From Phycisphaerae bacterium (lineage in GTDB: Bacteria > Planctomycetota > Phycisphaerae > Phycisphaerales > Phycisphaeraceae), in assembly GCA_030426385.1 (NCBI GenBank), contig JAUHYI010000016.1:1-64000 (forward strand): a stretch of 64,000 nucleotides of DNA. Direction: 5' to 3'. Numbering within the stretch: position 1 is the first letter of the stretch; the number at the start of each line of letters is the position of its first letter. Both the position numbers and the translations under genes were made by a program. Positions 9,013 to 17,430 of the stretch are shown here, piece after piece. The notes beneath the pieces were generated by a model. That model searched no databases. It was not told the origin of the DNA and saw only the letters and a program-made list of their open reading frames with translations.

Positions 9013-10365
9013 ATGTTTTGGACTATCGCATTTATCGTCGCGTTGCTGTTCGCCTGCATCGCCATCGGCTGGGCCTTGTTTTTACGCCACGATCGCGCTC
9101 GTATCGCCTCGTCATTAGCCCAGCAAAACCTCGAGCTGGACAATGCCAAACGCGACCATGACGAACAGGTTACTCAACGCCAACAATTGGCCACCGATCT
9201 GGCGATCGCTCGTGAAAAGCTCAACCATTTAGAAGACTCACAAAAAGGCCTGCGCGATACGTTCGATGCTCTCGCTTCGCAAAGCCTTGCCAAAGCGCAA
9301 CAACAATTCCTCGACCTGGCGAAAAAATCATTCGAAGGCGAACAGAAAGACGCCGCGAAAAATTTGGCCGTCAAGGAAACCGCCATCAAAGCTCTGGTCG
9401 ATCCTATCCGTGAAAAGCTCGACGCCTTTGCCAAACACGTGCACGAAGTCGAAGGCAATCGCAAAGCCGCCTACACCTCTGTCAAGCAACAGATCGAACG
9501 CATGATGGTCGATCAAACCCAACTGCGCAGCGAAACCCACAACCTCGTCAAGGCCCTACGCCAACCCGAAGTGCGTGGCCGATGGGGTGAAATCCAATTG
9601 CAACGCCTGGTCGAACTGGCGGGCATGATTCCCAATTGCGATTTCGAAGAACAGGTCAGCGTCAAGACCGTCGACGGCGTACAGCGCCCCGACATGGTCG
9701 TGCGCATGCCCTCCGGTCGCACCGTGGTCGTCGATGCTAAAACCCCATTGACCGGCTTCATCGACGCGATCGAAACCGACGACGATGCCCAGCGTGATGT
9801 TCATCTGGATCGTCACGTGCGTCACATCGAACAGAAGGTCGTTGACCTGTCGGCCAAATCGTATCAATCACAATTCGATCGCAGCCCGGAATTCGTCGTG
9901 CTGTTCATCCCCGGCGAACCGTTTTTAGAAGCCGCCGTGCGTCGCAAGCCCGCGTTAATCGAACAGGCCATGACGCGCAACGTGATCATCGCCACGCCGA
10001 CGACTTTGATCGCGTTGTTAAAAGCCGTCGCCGCCGGTTGGCGTGAAGAGCAAATCGCTGACAACGCCAAACGCATCAGTGACCTGGGCATCGAATTGCA
10101 CAAACGCCTGAGCGTCATGGCCGCCCATGCCCAAAACCTCGGCAAAGCAGTGGGCAAAACCGTCGAACATTACAACAAATTCGTCGGCAGCCTCGACACC
10201 CAGGTCATGGTCCAAGCCCGCCGATTCGAAGAATACGGCGCGTCGTCGAACAAGCAATTACCCGACGCCGACAAACTCCCCATGATCGAAACCGCGCCCC
10301 GCCCCCTGTTGCATGGCTCGTCTGCTGATGGCGAAACGTCTGGCGATGCGTCAGGGAATGATTGA
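9013..10365 (+). CDS. rmuC: DNA recombination protein RmuC
   Basis: RmuC proteins limit DNA inversion and rearrangement and carry a predicted PD-(D/E)XK-like nuclease fold. The 450 residues begin with one membrane helix (TIAFIVALLFACIAIGWALFL), followed by a coiled coil to about residue 110, then the RmuC domain with GRWGEIQLQRLVELAGM, MVVRMPSGRTVVVDAKTPL (nuclease-core D and K) and FVVLFIPGEPFLEAA. It closes with the C-terminal KAVGKTVEHYNKFVGSL helix. Single gene between unrelated neighbours. Confidence 0.95.
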   Translation: MFWTIAFIVALLFACIAIGWALFLRHDRARIASSLAQQNLELDNAKRDHDEQVTQRQQLATDLAIAREKLNHLEDSQKGLRDTFDALASQSLAKAQQQFLDLAKKSFEGEQKDAAKNLAVKETAIKALVDPIREKLDAFAKHVHEVEGNRKAAYTSVKQQIERMMVDQTQLRSETHNLVKALRQPEVRGRWGEIQLQRLVELAGMIPNCDFEEQVSVKTVDGVQRPDMVVRMPSGRTVVVDAKTPLTGFIDAIETDDDAQRDVHLDRHVRHIEQKVVDLSAKSYQSQFDRSPEFVVLFIPGEPFLEAAVRRKPALIEQAMTRNVIIATPTTLIALLKAVAAGWREEQIADNAKRISDLGIELHKRLSVMAAHAQNLGKAVGKTVEHYNKFVGSLDTQVMVQARRFEEYGASSNKQLPDADKLPMIETAPRPLLHGSSADGETSGDASGND

Positions 10366-10369
10366 TTTT

Positions 10370-10436
10370 CAGCCGCGAATGAACGCGAATAAACGCGAAT
10401 AATTTAGCCGCAGATGGACGCGGATGAACGCAGATA
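10370..10436 (+). repeat. Decamer tandem repeats upstream of the K+ channel gene
   Basis: Two 10-base families follow each other: CGCGAATGAA/CGCGAATAAA/CGCGAATAAT (about 10374-10403) and CGCAGATGGA/CGCGGATGAA/CGCAGATATA (10409-10438), the second preceded by TTTAGC. The second is repeated in inverted orientation just after the channel gene at 11201-11236. Confidence 0.8.
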
Positions 10437-10473
10437 TAAATACTATTGAGTTCAAAAATACAGGGGGTCACTC

Positions 10474-11184
10474 TTGCCAACTGTCAAACAAATCATTGAA
10501 ACAAATGATACGAAGTATGGGCGTTTGTTTGATTTATCTGTTCAAACACTAGTCGTGCTTTCAATCATTTCGTTTTCTGTCGAGACACTACCAAATCTCA
10601 GTAGCATATGGCAACAGAGACTTCATGCTTTTGAAGTGCTTAGCGTCACCCTTTTTTCTATTGAATACGTTTTGAGAATATGGGTCGCACAACCAAAGAG
10701 AAAGTTTGTGTTCAGTTTTTTTGGCATCGTTGATTTGGTTGCAATACTTCCCTTCTACATTGGTTTAGGTATAGATTTGCGTGCAGTACGGCTGTTGCGC
10801 CTACTACGCATATTTCGAATTTTCAAACTTGGTCGTTATAGCGCAGCCGTGCAACGATTTCACAGAGCATTGGTTATTGCCAAAGAAGAAATCATCTTGT
10901 TTCTTGGGGTGTCCTTGATTGTGCTATATCTCGCGTCTGTCGGCATCTATTACTTCGAAAGAGAAGCACAACCGGAACATTTCGCATCTGTTTTTCACAG
11001 TATGTGGTGGGCATTAATCACCTTGACCACTGTTGGCTATGGTGATGTGTATCCAATTACGACTGGCGGTCGTATTTTCACCTTCTTCGTCCTATTCGTA
11101 GGACTTGGTGTTGTTTCTGTACCTGCGGGTTTGCTGGCATCTGCCCTTACCAAAGCACGCGAAATGGAAAACATTGAAAAATAA
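10474..11184 (+). CDS. Voltage-gated potassium channel (six-TM Kv type)
   Basis: A K+-selective membrane channel. The 236 residues have six hydrophobic segments, an S4 voltage sensor with regularly spaced arginines (RAVRLLRLLRIFRIFKL, about residues 105-121), and a pore loop with the selectivity filter TLTTVGYGDVYP before S6. The start is a TTG at 10474 with AGGGGGT about 8 bases upstream; the next ATG (10503) would cut the conserved N-terminal helix. Its base composition is visibly AT-richer than neighbours, with codons such as AAA, TTT and ATT, and inverted decamer repeats flank it. Both features suggest acquisition by transfer. Confidence 0.93.
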   Translation: MPTVKQIIETNDTKYGRLFDLSVQTLVVLSIISFSVETLPNLSSIWQQRLHAFEVLSVTLFSIEYVLRIWVAQPKRKFVFSFFGIVDLVAILPFYIGLGIDLRAVRLLRLLRIFRIFKLGRYSAAVQRFHRALVIAKEEIILFLGVSLIVLYLASVGIYYFEREAQPEHFASVFHSMWWALITLTTVGYGDVYPITTGGRIFTFFVLFVGLGVVSVPAGLLASALTKAREMENIEK

Positions 11185-11200
11185 TTTATCGCCCGATTCA

Positions 11201-11236
11201 CATCCGCGTCCATCTGCGTTTATCTGCGGCTAAAAA
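11201..11236 (-). repeat. Inverted copy of the decamer repeat after the K+ channel gene
   Basis: On the minus strand this reads TTTTAGCCGCAGATAAACGC and then further CGCAGAT/CGCGGAT units, matching the TTTAGCCGCAGAT start and unit structure at 10403-10435. It begins 16 bases after the channel stop codon. Confidence 0.8.
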
Positions 11237-11257
11237 ACCCTGATACTGCCACAGAAA

Positions 11258-11285
11258 ACGGGACGCTGCGCGTCGCCCGCTAAAC
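11258..11285 (+). repeat. Repeat ACGGGACGC-GCGCGTC-CCCGC, copy 1
   Basis: The pattern ACGGGACGCWGCGCGTCR followed by CCCGCTAAAC occurs here and at 12885-12912, one copy on each side of hflX in the same orientation. The GACGC/GCGTC core is self-complementary. Confidence 0.7.
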
Positions 11286-11331
11286 AACGCCTCACGCAAA
11301 CGCTTGTCCCAACGGGCACCTGTTTTTGCGT

Positions 11332-12666
11332 TTATTGCTGTTCATTCGTGGCTAAAATCTTCGCGCTCGAACCCATCGCGTGCAGCAGGTCGAGTTGGTT
11401 TTGGCCAATGTTGACCGTCAGGATCACGACCTGATCGTTGTAGTCGCGGTCAATCACTTCGCAGCGCGATTCGAGAAAATGCAGGGCTTTGCCATCGGAT
11501 AAATCCAATGTGATCGTGCGCTTTTGCATTCGGCCATGCAACATGTCACGCACGTATTCGATCACATCGTCGGTGCCATCGCCGGTCAGGGCACTGATGG
11601 GTAAGGCCTCGGTGTCGTGTTTCTGGAAATATAAAATGTCGGCATTGTGGTCGAGCTTGTCGATCTTGTTGAGCAACAACAAACGTGGCGGCGCATCGGC
11701 ACCGATGTCGGCAAGCACCTCGATCACCGTGTCCAGTTGTTGGCGAGCATTCACATGCGACACGTCGAGCACCAGCAACAACAGATCCGAATGCACCGCT
11801 TCTTCGAGCGTGGCTTTAAAACTGGCAACCAGATGGTGCGGCAAATCACGGACAAAACCCACCGTGTCCGACAGCATCACGTTGTCGCCCTGCCCCAGGT
11901 TCCAACGCCGAGTACGCGTGCTTAACGTGGCAAACAATTTGTCATCGGCATAGGCCCCGCCCCCAACACCCGACGGGTCGGTGGTCAGCGTGTTGAACAA
12001 CGTGGACTTGCCCGCATTGGTGTAGCCGACCAGGCCGACGGTGAAATGATCTTTGTTACGCGCCGCCACTTCACGAGTTTTGCGACTTTGCACGCGTGCA
12101 ATTTCGCGGCGCAACTCGGCTTTTTTACGTTGCACAATTCGGCGGTCAATTTCCAATTGCTGTTCACCCGGCCCACGCGTGCCAATGCCTGCTGGCGCTC
12201 CACCAACGATGCGTTCCAGGTGTGACCACATCGCCCGCAAGCGCGGATAGGTGTATTGCAACTGGGCTAATTCGACTTGCAGCCGAGCTTCATGCGTGCG
12301 GGCACGGGCCGCGAAAATATCCAGGATCAATTCGCTGCGGTCTAATACCTTGACCTCGATGACTTCTTCAATGTTACCAATCTGCGACGGCGACAGATCG
12401 TTATCGAAAATCACCACCTCCGCGTCATGCAACTTGACCATCTCTGCCAGGTCACGCAACTTGCCCGACCCGATCATGGTGCCGGCCTCGGGCTTGTGTT
12501 TGTTCTGTAACAACTGGTCCACCACGATCGCGCCGGCGGTATCGGCCAACGAGCGTAACTCGCTCAATGGATCGTGCGGATCAACTGTCATGCCCGGCAA
12601 TAAACACGCGACGAGAATCGCGCGTTCACGCTGGACACTGATATTTTGACGCGTCATTTCTTCCAT
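11332..12666 (-). CDS. hflX: GTPase HflX
   Basis: A ribosome-associated GTPase that splits or rescues stalled 70S ribosomes. The 444 residues contain the N-terminal HflX domain with GTMIGSGKLRDLAEMV, the linker RGPGEQQLEIDRR, then the G domain: G1 GYTNAGKSTLFN, G3 LSDTVGFVRDLPHHLVASFK, G4 LLLNKIDKLD. A GVGGGAYADDK bulge before the conserved LFATL segment is Gly-rich compared with usual HflX. Translation may start at 12666 or at the second ATG (12657), which has GGAAG just upstream. Monocistronic by appearance. Confidence 0.96.
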   Translation of the reverse strand: MEEMTRQNISVQRERAILVACLLPGMTVDPHDPLSELRSLADTAGAIVVDQLLQNKHKPEAGTMIGSGKLRDLAEMVKLHDAEVVIFDNDLSPSQIGNIEEVIEVKVLDRSELILDIFAARARTHEARLQVELAQLQYTYPRLRAMWSHLERIVGGAPAGIGTRGPGEQQLEIDRRIVQRKKAELRREIARVQSRKTREVAARNKDHFTVGLVGYTNAGKSTLFNTLTTDPSGVGGGAYADDKLFATLSTRTRRWNLGQGDNVMLSDTVGFVRDLPHHLVASFKATLEEAVHSDLLLLVLDVSHVNARQQLDTVIEVLADIGADAPPRLLLLNKIDKLDHNADILYFQKHDTEALPISALTGDGTDDVIEYVRDMLHGRMQKRTITLDLSDGKALHFLESRCEVIDRDYNDQVVILTVNIGQNQLDLLHAMGSSAKILATNEQQ

Positions 12667-13025
12667 AAAAACTCGATTTAAATCAAACTGGTATTGTCCA
12701 CGGATTTCGCAGATGACACGGATTATAGAGCAACCAACTGGGTGGGCCTTGATGAAATATTGTGAACGAGGAAACCAGGAAAGCAGGAATGCGAAAAAAC
12801 AGAAATTGAAACGTGGGTTTTAATGTGGCATTCGATCCTCGTATGGTTTTGCATTGCCTGCTTTGTTTATTGTTCGCAATGCACACGGGACGCAGCGCGT
12901 CACCCGCTAAACGTTTCTGAAAAATTAATCTGTGTCAATCTTCAAAACCTGTGGACAAAAACGCCTTTCTCGGTGCTTCGGCTCCTCGGCTCCTCGGAGC
13001 TTCGGTGCCTCGGTGGTTTTTCCAA
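12667..13025. repeat. cimA-hflX gap made largely of short repeats
   Basis: Contains AACGAGGAAACCAGGAAAGC (about 12763-12782), the second ACGGGACGC palindromic copy (12885-12912), ATCTGTG/CTGTGGAC units (about 12929-12957) and octamer-like CGGTGCTTCGGCTCCTCGG units up to CGGTGCCTCGGTGG (about 12975-13018). No gene is visible in it. Confidence 0.6.
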
Positions 13026-14672
13026 TCACGGCGTAACGCCGCATTCGATCAGGTAATACGTCATCGCATCGGTCAGGGCCTGCCATGAGGCATCGACGAT
13101 ATTTTCGCTGACGCCGATGGTGCCGAAAAACTGGTCCTTGCCCTCTACCTTACCCGCAAACTGAATCACCACACGAACCTTGGCCGCCGACTCCGCCGTG
13201 GCGTTGACCACGCGCACCTTGTAATCGCGCAGATGCAACGACGCGAGTTGCGGATAATGATCTTTCAAACATTTCCGCAACGCACCGTCGAGGGCATTGA
13301 CCGGGCCATCGCCTTCATCGACGCGATACTCATCACCCTGATTATCACCCACGCGCATACGAACCACCGCTTCGGTGACTGGCACATCGCCGTTGTGTTT
13401 GCTGATCGAACAGCGGTAATGGTCCAGCGTCCAGTAGTTGCGATCCCTGCCCAACGCATCGTGCAACAGCAATTCAAAGCTCGCCATCGCAGCTTCGAAT
13501 TCGTAGCCCTGATTTTCCAGGTCCTGCACTTTTTCGAGCACTTCGCGTTGCAGAGCGCGGTTGTCGTTGATGTCAAATTTATCGCCCAGTGTCGCGGCGA
13601 TGTTTGATGCGCCCGACAATTCACTGACCAACACCTTGCGGGCATTGCCGACCTGTTCGGGATTGATGTGTTCATAGCTATGGGCAATGCGCTGCACCGC
13701 GTGCACATGCATGCCACCCTTGTGAGCAAACGCAGCGGAACCGACGAACGGCTGATTGACCACGGGATTCATGTTGGCCACGCCATAGACGTAACGACTG
13801 GTCTCGGTCAAGCGTTTGGTCGATTCACCGTTTTCGCCATACAGACAATCGTGCCCCATTTTCAGTTTCAGGTTGGCGGCCACCGTGGTCAGATCAACAT
13901 TGCCACAGCGTTCGCCGATGCCGTTGATCGTGCCCTGCACCTGCACCGCCCCGCAGCGCACCGCGGTTAACGAATTGGCCACCGCCACGCCCGAATCATT
14001 GTGAGCATGGATGCCTAATTTGCCGACGCAATCGGGGATGGCTTTGACCAGTTCGCCCATGATGCGACTGATGCATTCAGGCAAAGACCCACCATTGGTA
14101 TCGCACAGAATCAAGCGCGATGCCCCGCCTTCGAGCGCTGCACGCAATGTCGCCAGCGCGTATTTCGGGTTCCCTTTGTATCCATCGAAAAAATGTTCCG
14201 CATCATAAAAGACTTCTCTTTGGACGCCGTCATCGTGATGGGCGCAATGGTCGACCGAATCGCGAATCATTTCCAGGTTTTCCTCGCGACTCACACGCAA
14301 CACTTCGTCCACATGCAGATCCCACGTCTTGCCCACGATGGTGATCACCGGGGCTTGCGAATCCAACAACGCATTCATGCCCACGTCTTCGCGGGCCACC
14401 GTACCCCGCCGACGCGTCATGCCAAACGCACAGACGCGGGCATGCTTCAAATCCAACTCACGCACCTGTTGGAAATACGCTTCGTCCTTGGGATTCGACA
14501 GCGGGTAGCCACCTTCGATGAAATCGACGCCGAGTGAATCGAGGTGCTGGGTGATGTTGAGCTTGTCGACCAGGCTGAACGTCACGCCCAGGCCCTGGGC
14601 GCCATCGCGCAGGGTGGTGTCATAGATTTCAACGCGCGATTGGGAATCGTTTTTTTGAGGTGTCATCGTCAT
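13026..14672 (-). CDS. cimA: (R)-citramalate synthase CimA
   Basis: Condenses pyruvate and acetyl-CoA to citramalate, opening the threonine-independent route to isoleucine. The N-terminal HMGL-like barrel reads VEIYDTTLRDGAQGLGVTFS, FIEGGYPLSNPKD, LCDTNGGSLPE and HAHNDSGVAVANSL, which includes the metal-binding HxH. GTINGIGERCGN follows. The C-terminal LeuA-type allosteric domain (about residues 400-545) is present. GYPLSNPKD and length (about 548) fit CimA rather than LeuA. The frame is open from 14717, but MTMTPQKND at 14672 is the more likely start; no clear ribosome site settles it. A leader ORF rich in Ile codons and a terminator precede it, suggesting attenuation. Confidence 0.93.
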   Translation of the reverse strand: MTMTPQKNDSQSRVEIYDTTLRDGAQGLGVTFSLVDKLNITQHLDSLGVDFIEGGYPLSNPKDEAYFQQVRELDLKHARVCAFGMTRRRGTVAREDVGMNALLDSQAPVITIVGKTWDLHVDEVLRVSREENLEMIRDSVDHCAHHDDGVQREVFYDAEHFFDGYKGNPKYALATLRAALEGGASRLILCDTNGGSLPECISRIMGELVKAIPDCVGKLGIHAHNDSGVAVANSLTAVRCGAVQVQGTINGIGERCGNVDLTTVAANLKLKMGHDCLYGENGESTKRLTETSRYVYGVANMNPVVNQPFVGSAAFAHKGGMHVHAVQRIAHSYEHINPEQVGNARKVLVSELSGASNIAATLGDKFDINDNRALQREVLEKVQDLENQGYEFEAAMASFELLLHDALGRDRNYWTLDHYRCSISKHNGDVPVTEAVVRMRVGDNQGDEYRVDEGDGPVNALDGALRKCLKDHYPQLASLHLRDYKVRVVNATAESAAKVRVVIQFAGKVEGKDQFFGTIGVSENIVDASWQALTDAMTYYLIECGVTP

Positions 14673-14767
14673 GGCTGTTTGGCTTTGGCAAATACTGGGA
14701 ATTCTCGTAAACATCAAACTTGCAAGGAAAAATGGGGCAGTGCGGGGGAAAATGTGGGGGGGGTATT

Positions 14768-14790
14768 AAAAAACCCCGCGTTGAGCGGGG
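14768..14790 (-). terminator. Candidate attenuator terminator upstream of cimA
   Basis: Read on the minus strand: CCCCGC, loop TCAAC, GCGGGG, then six T. The T-run lies on the cimA side, so it would stop transcripts coming from the leader ORF before they reach cimA about 95 bases later. Its left arm overlaps CCAGCCCC (14794-14787), which is perfectly complementary to GGGGCTGG at 14832-14825 in the last codons of the leader ORF. The alternative pairing would prevent terminator formation. Confidence 0.75.
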
Positions 14791-14821
14791 CTGGGAATTC
14801 GTACAATCAATAACGAATGGC

Positions 14822-14890
14822 TCACCAGCCCCATAGCTCGGGAATCGTAATCATAATCGCGATCGGCGAAATGGTGGGCGTGATCTTCAT
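14822..14890 (-). CDS. Candidate isoleucine leader peptide of cimA
   Basis: A 22-codon ORF starting at 14890; its first 16 residues read MKITPTISPIAIMITI. Six of 22 codons are Ile (codons 3, 7, 10, 12, 14, 16) and three are Thr. The last three codons before the stop, TGG GGC TGG, contain the segment that can pair with the left arm of the terminator 30 bases downstream. The layout matches ribosome-mediated attenuation as in ilv operons: stalling at Ile codons leaves the 3' segment free to form the antiterminator. It lies directly upstream of cimA, an isoleucine-pathway gene. The peptide itself need not have a function. The opposite strand has a 29-codon frame that I consider a shadow. Confidence 0.7.
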   Translation of the reverse strand: MKITPTISPIAIMITIPELWGW

Positions 14891-14899
14891 CGTCACACC

Positions 14900-14927
14900 A
14901 TTCTAGCCACCATTCCCCACATAACAA
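14900..14927 (-). promoter_or_regulatory. Possible promoter of the cimA leader
   Basis: On the minus strand TTGTTA (14927-14922), 16 bases, TAGAAT (14905-14900). Transcription would start close to the leader ATG at 14890, giving a nearly leaderless message. Match to consensus is fair at -10 and weak at -35. Confidence 0.35.
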
Positions 14928-15124
14928 CCCCCACCCCCCCACTTTCCCCCCACATCATTCCTCCCGCGTTCCCCCCGCATTCCCCCCACTTTCCTCCGCA
15001 TGCTCTGACATCTTCGTTCCGCATCGCCATTCGGCACACACACCGCTTACTCGGCAAGCCTCAGCCTCATCTTGGTTACCCGATCACACACGCATCGCCC
15101 GTCCGTTAGAATCCACTTATTCCC

Positions 15125-16348
15125 ATGAGCGCAACTACCCCAAATACCGCTGCCCAACCCCAGCCAGTCTGGCCCCACCGCATCGCCATCCTCTTCGTCA
15201 TCATGACGTTCATTCTCATCACCGTCGGCGGAGCGGTCACCAGCTACAACGCGGGCATGGCGGTCCCCGATTGGCCCACCAGCTTCGGCAAATGGTTCGT
15301 CATCCCGTTGAGCCTCTGGGCTGATTTCGCCGTCGCACTCGAACACAACCATCGACTCATCGGCGCGATCAGTGGCATCGTCGCCATCGCCATGCTGGTC
15401 ACCGCCATCCGCACCTACGGCTGGCGTCATCACATCACCAAACTCGCCGCCATCGTTTTGGGACTCTACGTCATCCAAGGCATCATGGGCGGCTATCGCG
15501 TCATCGACATCAACACCACCTGGGCCATCGTCCACGGTATCACCGGCCAACTCATCTTCTGCCTCGTCATCGCCTTGGCCGCCATCACCAGCCGATGGTG
15601 GGCCGACCCCAAATCCATTCGTCCCACCAATGCCATACTCAAACCATTCGCGCCCACCACGCGCATGCTTTGCCTGATCCTCTTCGCCATGCTCGTGGTC
15701 CAGCTCACCCTCGGGGCTATGGTTCGCCACACGCATTCGGCGTCAGCCATTCCCGATGCACCAGCCGCCTATGGCCAATTGCATCCGCCGTTCAATGCCG
15801 AAAAAATTGCCGAACAGTTTTATCAACATGGTGGCAGCGAGTGGTTCATCTATGCCGACGAACCTGCGTTATCCATGTCCGCGGTCGACACGGATCAAAC
15901 CCCTGAGTTGCTCGAACAATCCGCACGCATTCCCGCGCCGATTCCTCAGCCCTGGCAGGTGGCCATTCACTTCGCCCATCGCGTCGGCGCGGTCATCGTC
16001 ACCCTGCTGATCATCATCACCCTCACCCACGTCCTGCGCCGCACCCATCACATGCAAGGCCTGCGCAATCCCGCCTGCCTCATCATGGCCCTGCTCGGCA
16101 TTCAACTCATCCTCGGCCTCAGCGTCATCTGGTCCCGCGAAAATCCCAAGATCGCCACGGGCCATCAGGTCGTCGGCGCTCTATTGCTCGGCATCACCGC
16201 CCTGTTCGTCTTGCGCGTCTATCGTTTGGGCATCGCACTCGACCCGCATAGAATCAATACCGCAATCAACAATTCGAACAACCCCAACCAGTTAAACAAC
16301 ACGTCCCAACTCGCAACCAAACCCAATCAGGAATCCGCCACCGTATGA
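15125..16348 (+). CDS. ctaA: Heme A synthase (CtaA/COX15)
   Basis: Converts heme O to heme A for cytochrome c oxidase, in the inner membrane. The 407 residues show about eight membrane helices and the paired heme-ligand histidines of the family: LEHNHRLIGAISG, WAIVHGITGQL, MVRHTHSASAIPD, AIHFAHRVGAVIV and TGHQVVGALLLG, with the early YNAGMAVPDWPTSFGKW motif. It is longer than Bacillus CtaA (about 305) because of a roughly 60-residue loop after HTHSASAIPD and a polar Asn-rich tail. Its stop overlaps the ctaB start by 4 bases, indicating translational coupling. Confidence 0.96.
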   Translation: MSATTPNTAAQPQPVWPHRIAILFVIMTFILITVGGAVTSYNAGMAVPDWPTSFGKWFVIPLSLWADFAVALEHNHRLIGAISGIVAIAMLVTAIRTYGWRHHITKLAAIVLGLYVIQGIMGGYRVIDINTTWAIVHGITGQLIFCLVIALAAITSRWWADPKSIRPTNAILKPFAPTTRMLCLILFAMLVVQLTLGAMVRHTHSASAIPDAPAAYGQLHPPFNAEKIAEQFYQHGGSEWFIYADEPALSMSAVDTDQTPELLEQSARIPAPIPQPWQVAIHFAHRVGAVIVTLLIIITLTHVLRRTHHMQGLRNPACLIMALLGIQLILGLSVIWSRENPKIATGHQVVGALLLGITALFVLRVYRLGIALDPHRINTAINNSNNPNQLNNTSQLATKPNQESATV

Positions 16349-17304
16349 ACCTGTCACACGCTGATCCCGCCGGCTCGCCTGACCATGTCGTGTCAGAACC
16401 CAATCACGTCGCCGCCGCGCACGCCAACAACGCGCACGCGGCCATGTCGCGCCGTGATCTGTCCATGCTCACCAAGCCGCGCATCACACTCATGGTCGGC
16501 ATCACCGCATCCATCGGCTATGCCCTGGCCCCCGGTGCGTTTGATTCCCAATACGCCTGGACCAAATTTTTCGCCATGCTCATCGGCGTGGCCATGTCAT
16601 GCATGGGGGCTGCAGCGCTCAATCAATTTTTCGAAATTGAATCCGATGGCAAAATGAAACGCACCCAGAACCGACCGCTACCCGCCGGTCGCGTGCATCC
16701 GGCCATGGCGCTCTGGCTAGGCATCATTCTCGGCACGCTCGGCGTCACCATTCTGCGCGTCGCGGCCACCCCTAACGCGGCCCTACTCGCGGCGGCCACC
16801 ATCGTCCTTTACGTCCTCGTCTACACGCCACTCAAACGCGTTACCTGGCTCAACACCTGGATCGGTGCCATCCCCGGAGCCACCCCGCCACTCATTGGCT
16901 ACGCCGCGGTCACCAACAATGTCGACCCCATCGCATGGATACTTTTTGCCATCATGGTCGTCTGGCAAATCCCCCACTTCTATGCCATCGCATGGATCTA
17001 CCGCGAACAGTACGCCGCCGCCAATTACCAGATGCTCCCGGTCATCGACCCCTCCGGCAAACGCACCTTCCGACAGATCCTCCTCGGCTGCGTCCTGCTC
17101 ATCCCCCTGACCATCCTGCCCACCTACCTCGGCCTCACCGGCGTCTGGCAACTCTCGCTCGGTACCCTCGCCGCGCTCATCTTCCTCATACTCGCTATCA
17201 ACCTCGTCCGTCTGCAAACCATCAAATCCGCACGCATCGTTTTCTTCTACTCACTCATCTACCTACCCGTCGTCCTCGTCATCTTCCTCCTCGACGCCAA
17301 CTAA
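16345..17304 (+). CDS. ctaB: Protoheme IX farnesyltransferase (CtaB/COX10)
   Basis: A UbiA-family prenyltransferase that makes heme O from protoheme, the step before CtaA. The 319 residues contain the first Asp-rich motif in NQFFEIESDGKMKRTQNRPL and the second region YREQYAAANYQMLPVIDPSG, with the conserved LTKPRITLMVGIT start and about nine membrane helices. The first 45 residues are hydrophilic and Ala/His-rich, longer than usual. It overlaps ctaA. No oxidase subunit gene is in the window. Confidence 0.96.
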   Translation: MNLSHADPAGSPDHVVSEPNHVAAAHANNAHAAMSRRDLSMLTKPRITLMVGITASIGYALAPGAFDSQYAWTKFFAMLIGVAMSCMGAAALNQFFEIESDGKMKRTQNRPLPAGRVHPAMALWLGIILGTLGVTILRVAATPNAALLAAATIVLYVLVYTPLKRVTWLNTWIGAIPGATPPLIGYAAVTNNVDPIAWILFAIMVVWQIPHFYAIAWIYREQYAAANYQMLPVIDPSGKRTFRQILLGCVLLIPLTILPTYLGLTGVWQLSLGTLAALIFLILAINLVRLQTIKSARIVFFYSLIYLPVVLVIFLLDAN

Positions 17305-17430
17305 CCCCCCCCCACTTTTCCCCTGCGCGATTTAACGGTACACGGCAACCGGCAACCGCACCTGCACGCCGCACACCCCACTTCCCACTTCCCAACTTTT
17401 AACTTTTAACTTTTAACTCTACCCCCCCCC

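Noticed and set aside
14817-14906. 29-codon plus-strand frame opposite the cimA leader ORF
   Set aside because: It has no ribosome site, no downstream gene in operon and no codon signature; the minus-strand ORF has the Ile-codon pattern, terminator and complementary segment.
15047-15736. 229-codon minus-strand frame opposite ctaA
   Set aside because: Composition (Asp, Gly, Glu, His) is that of an antisense shadow of membrane-helix codons; ctaA is fully supported on the plus strand.
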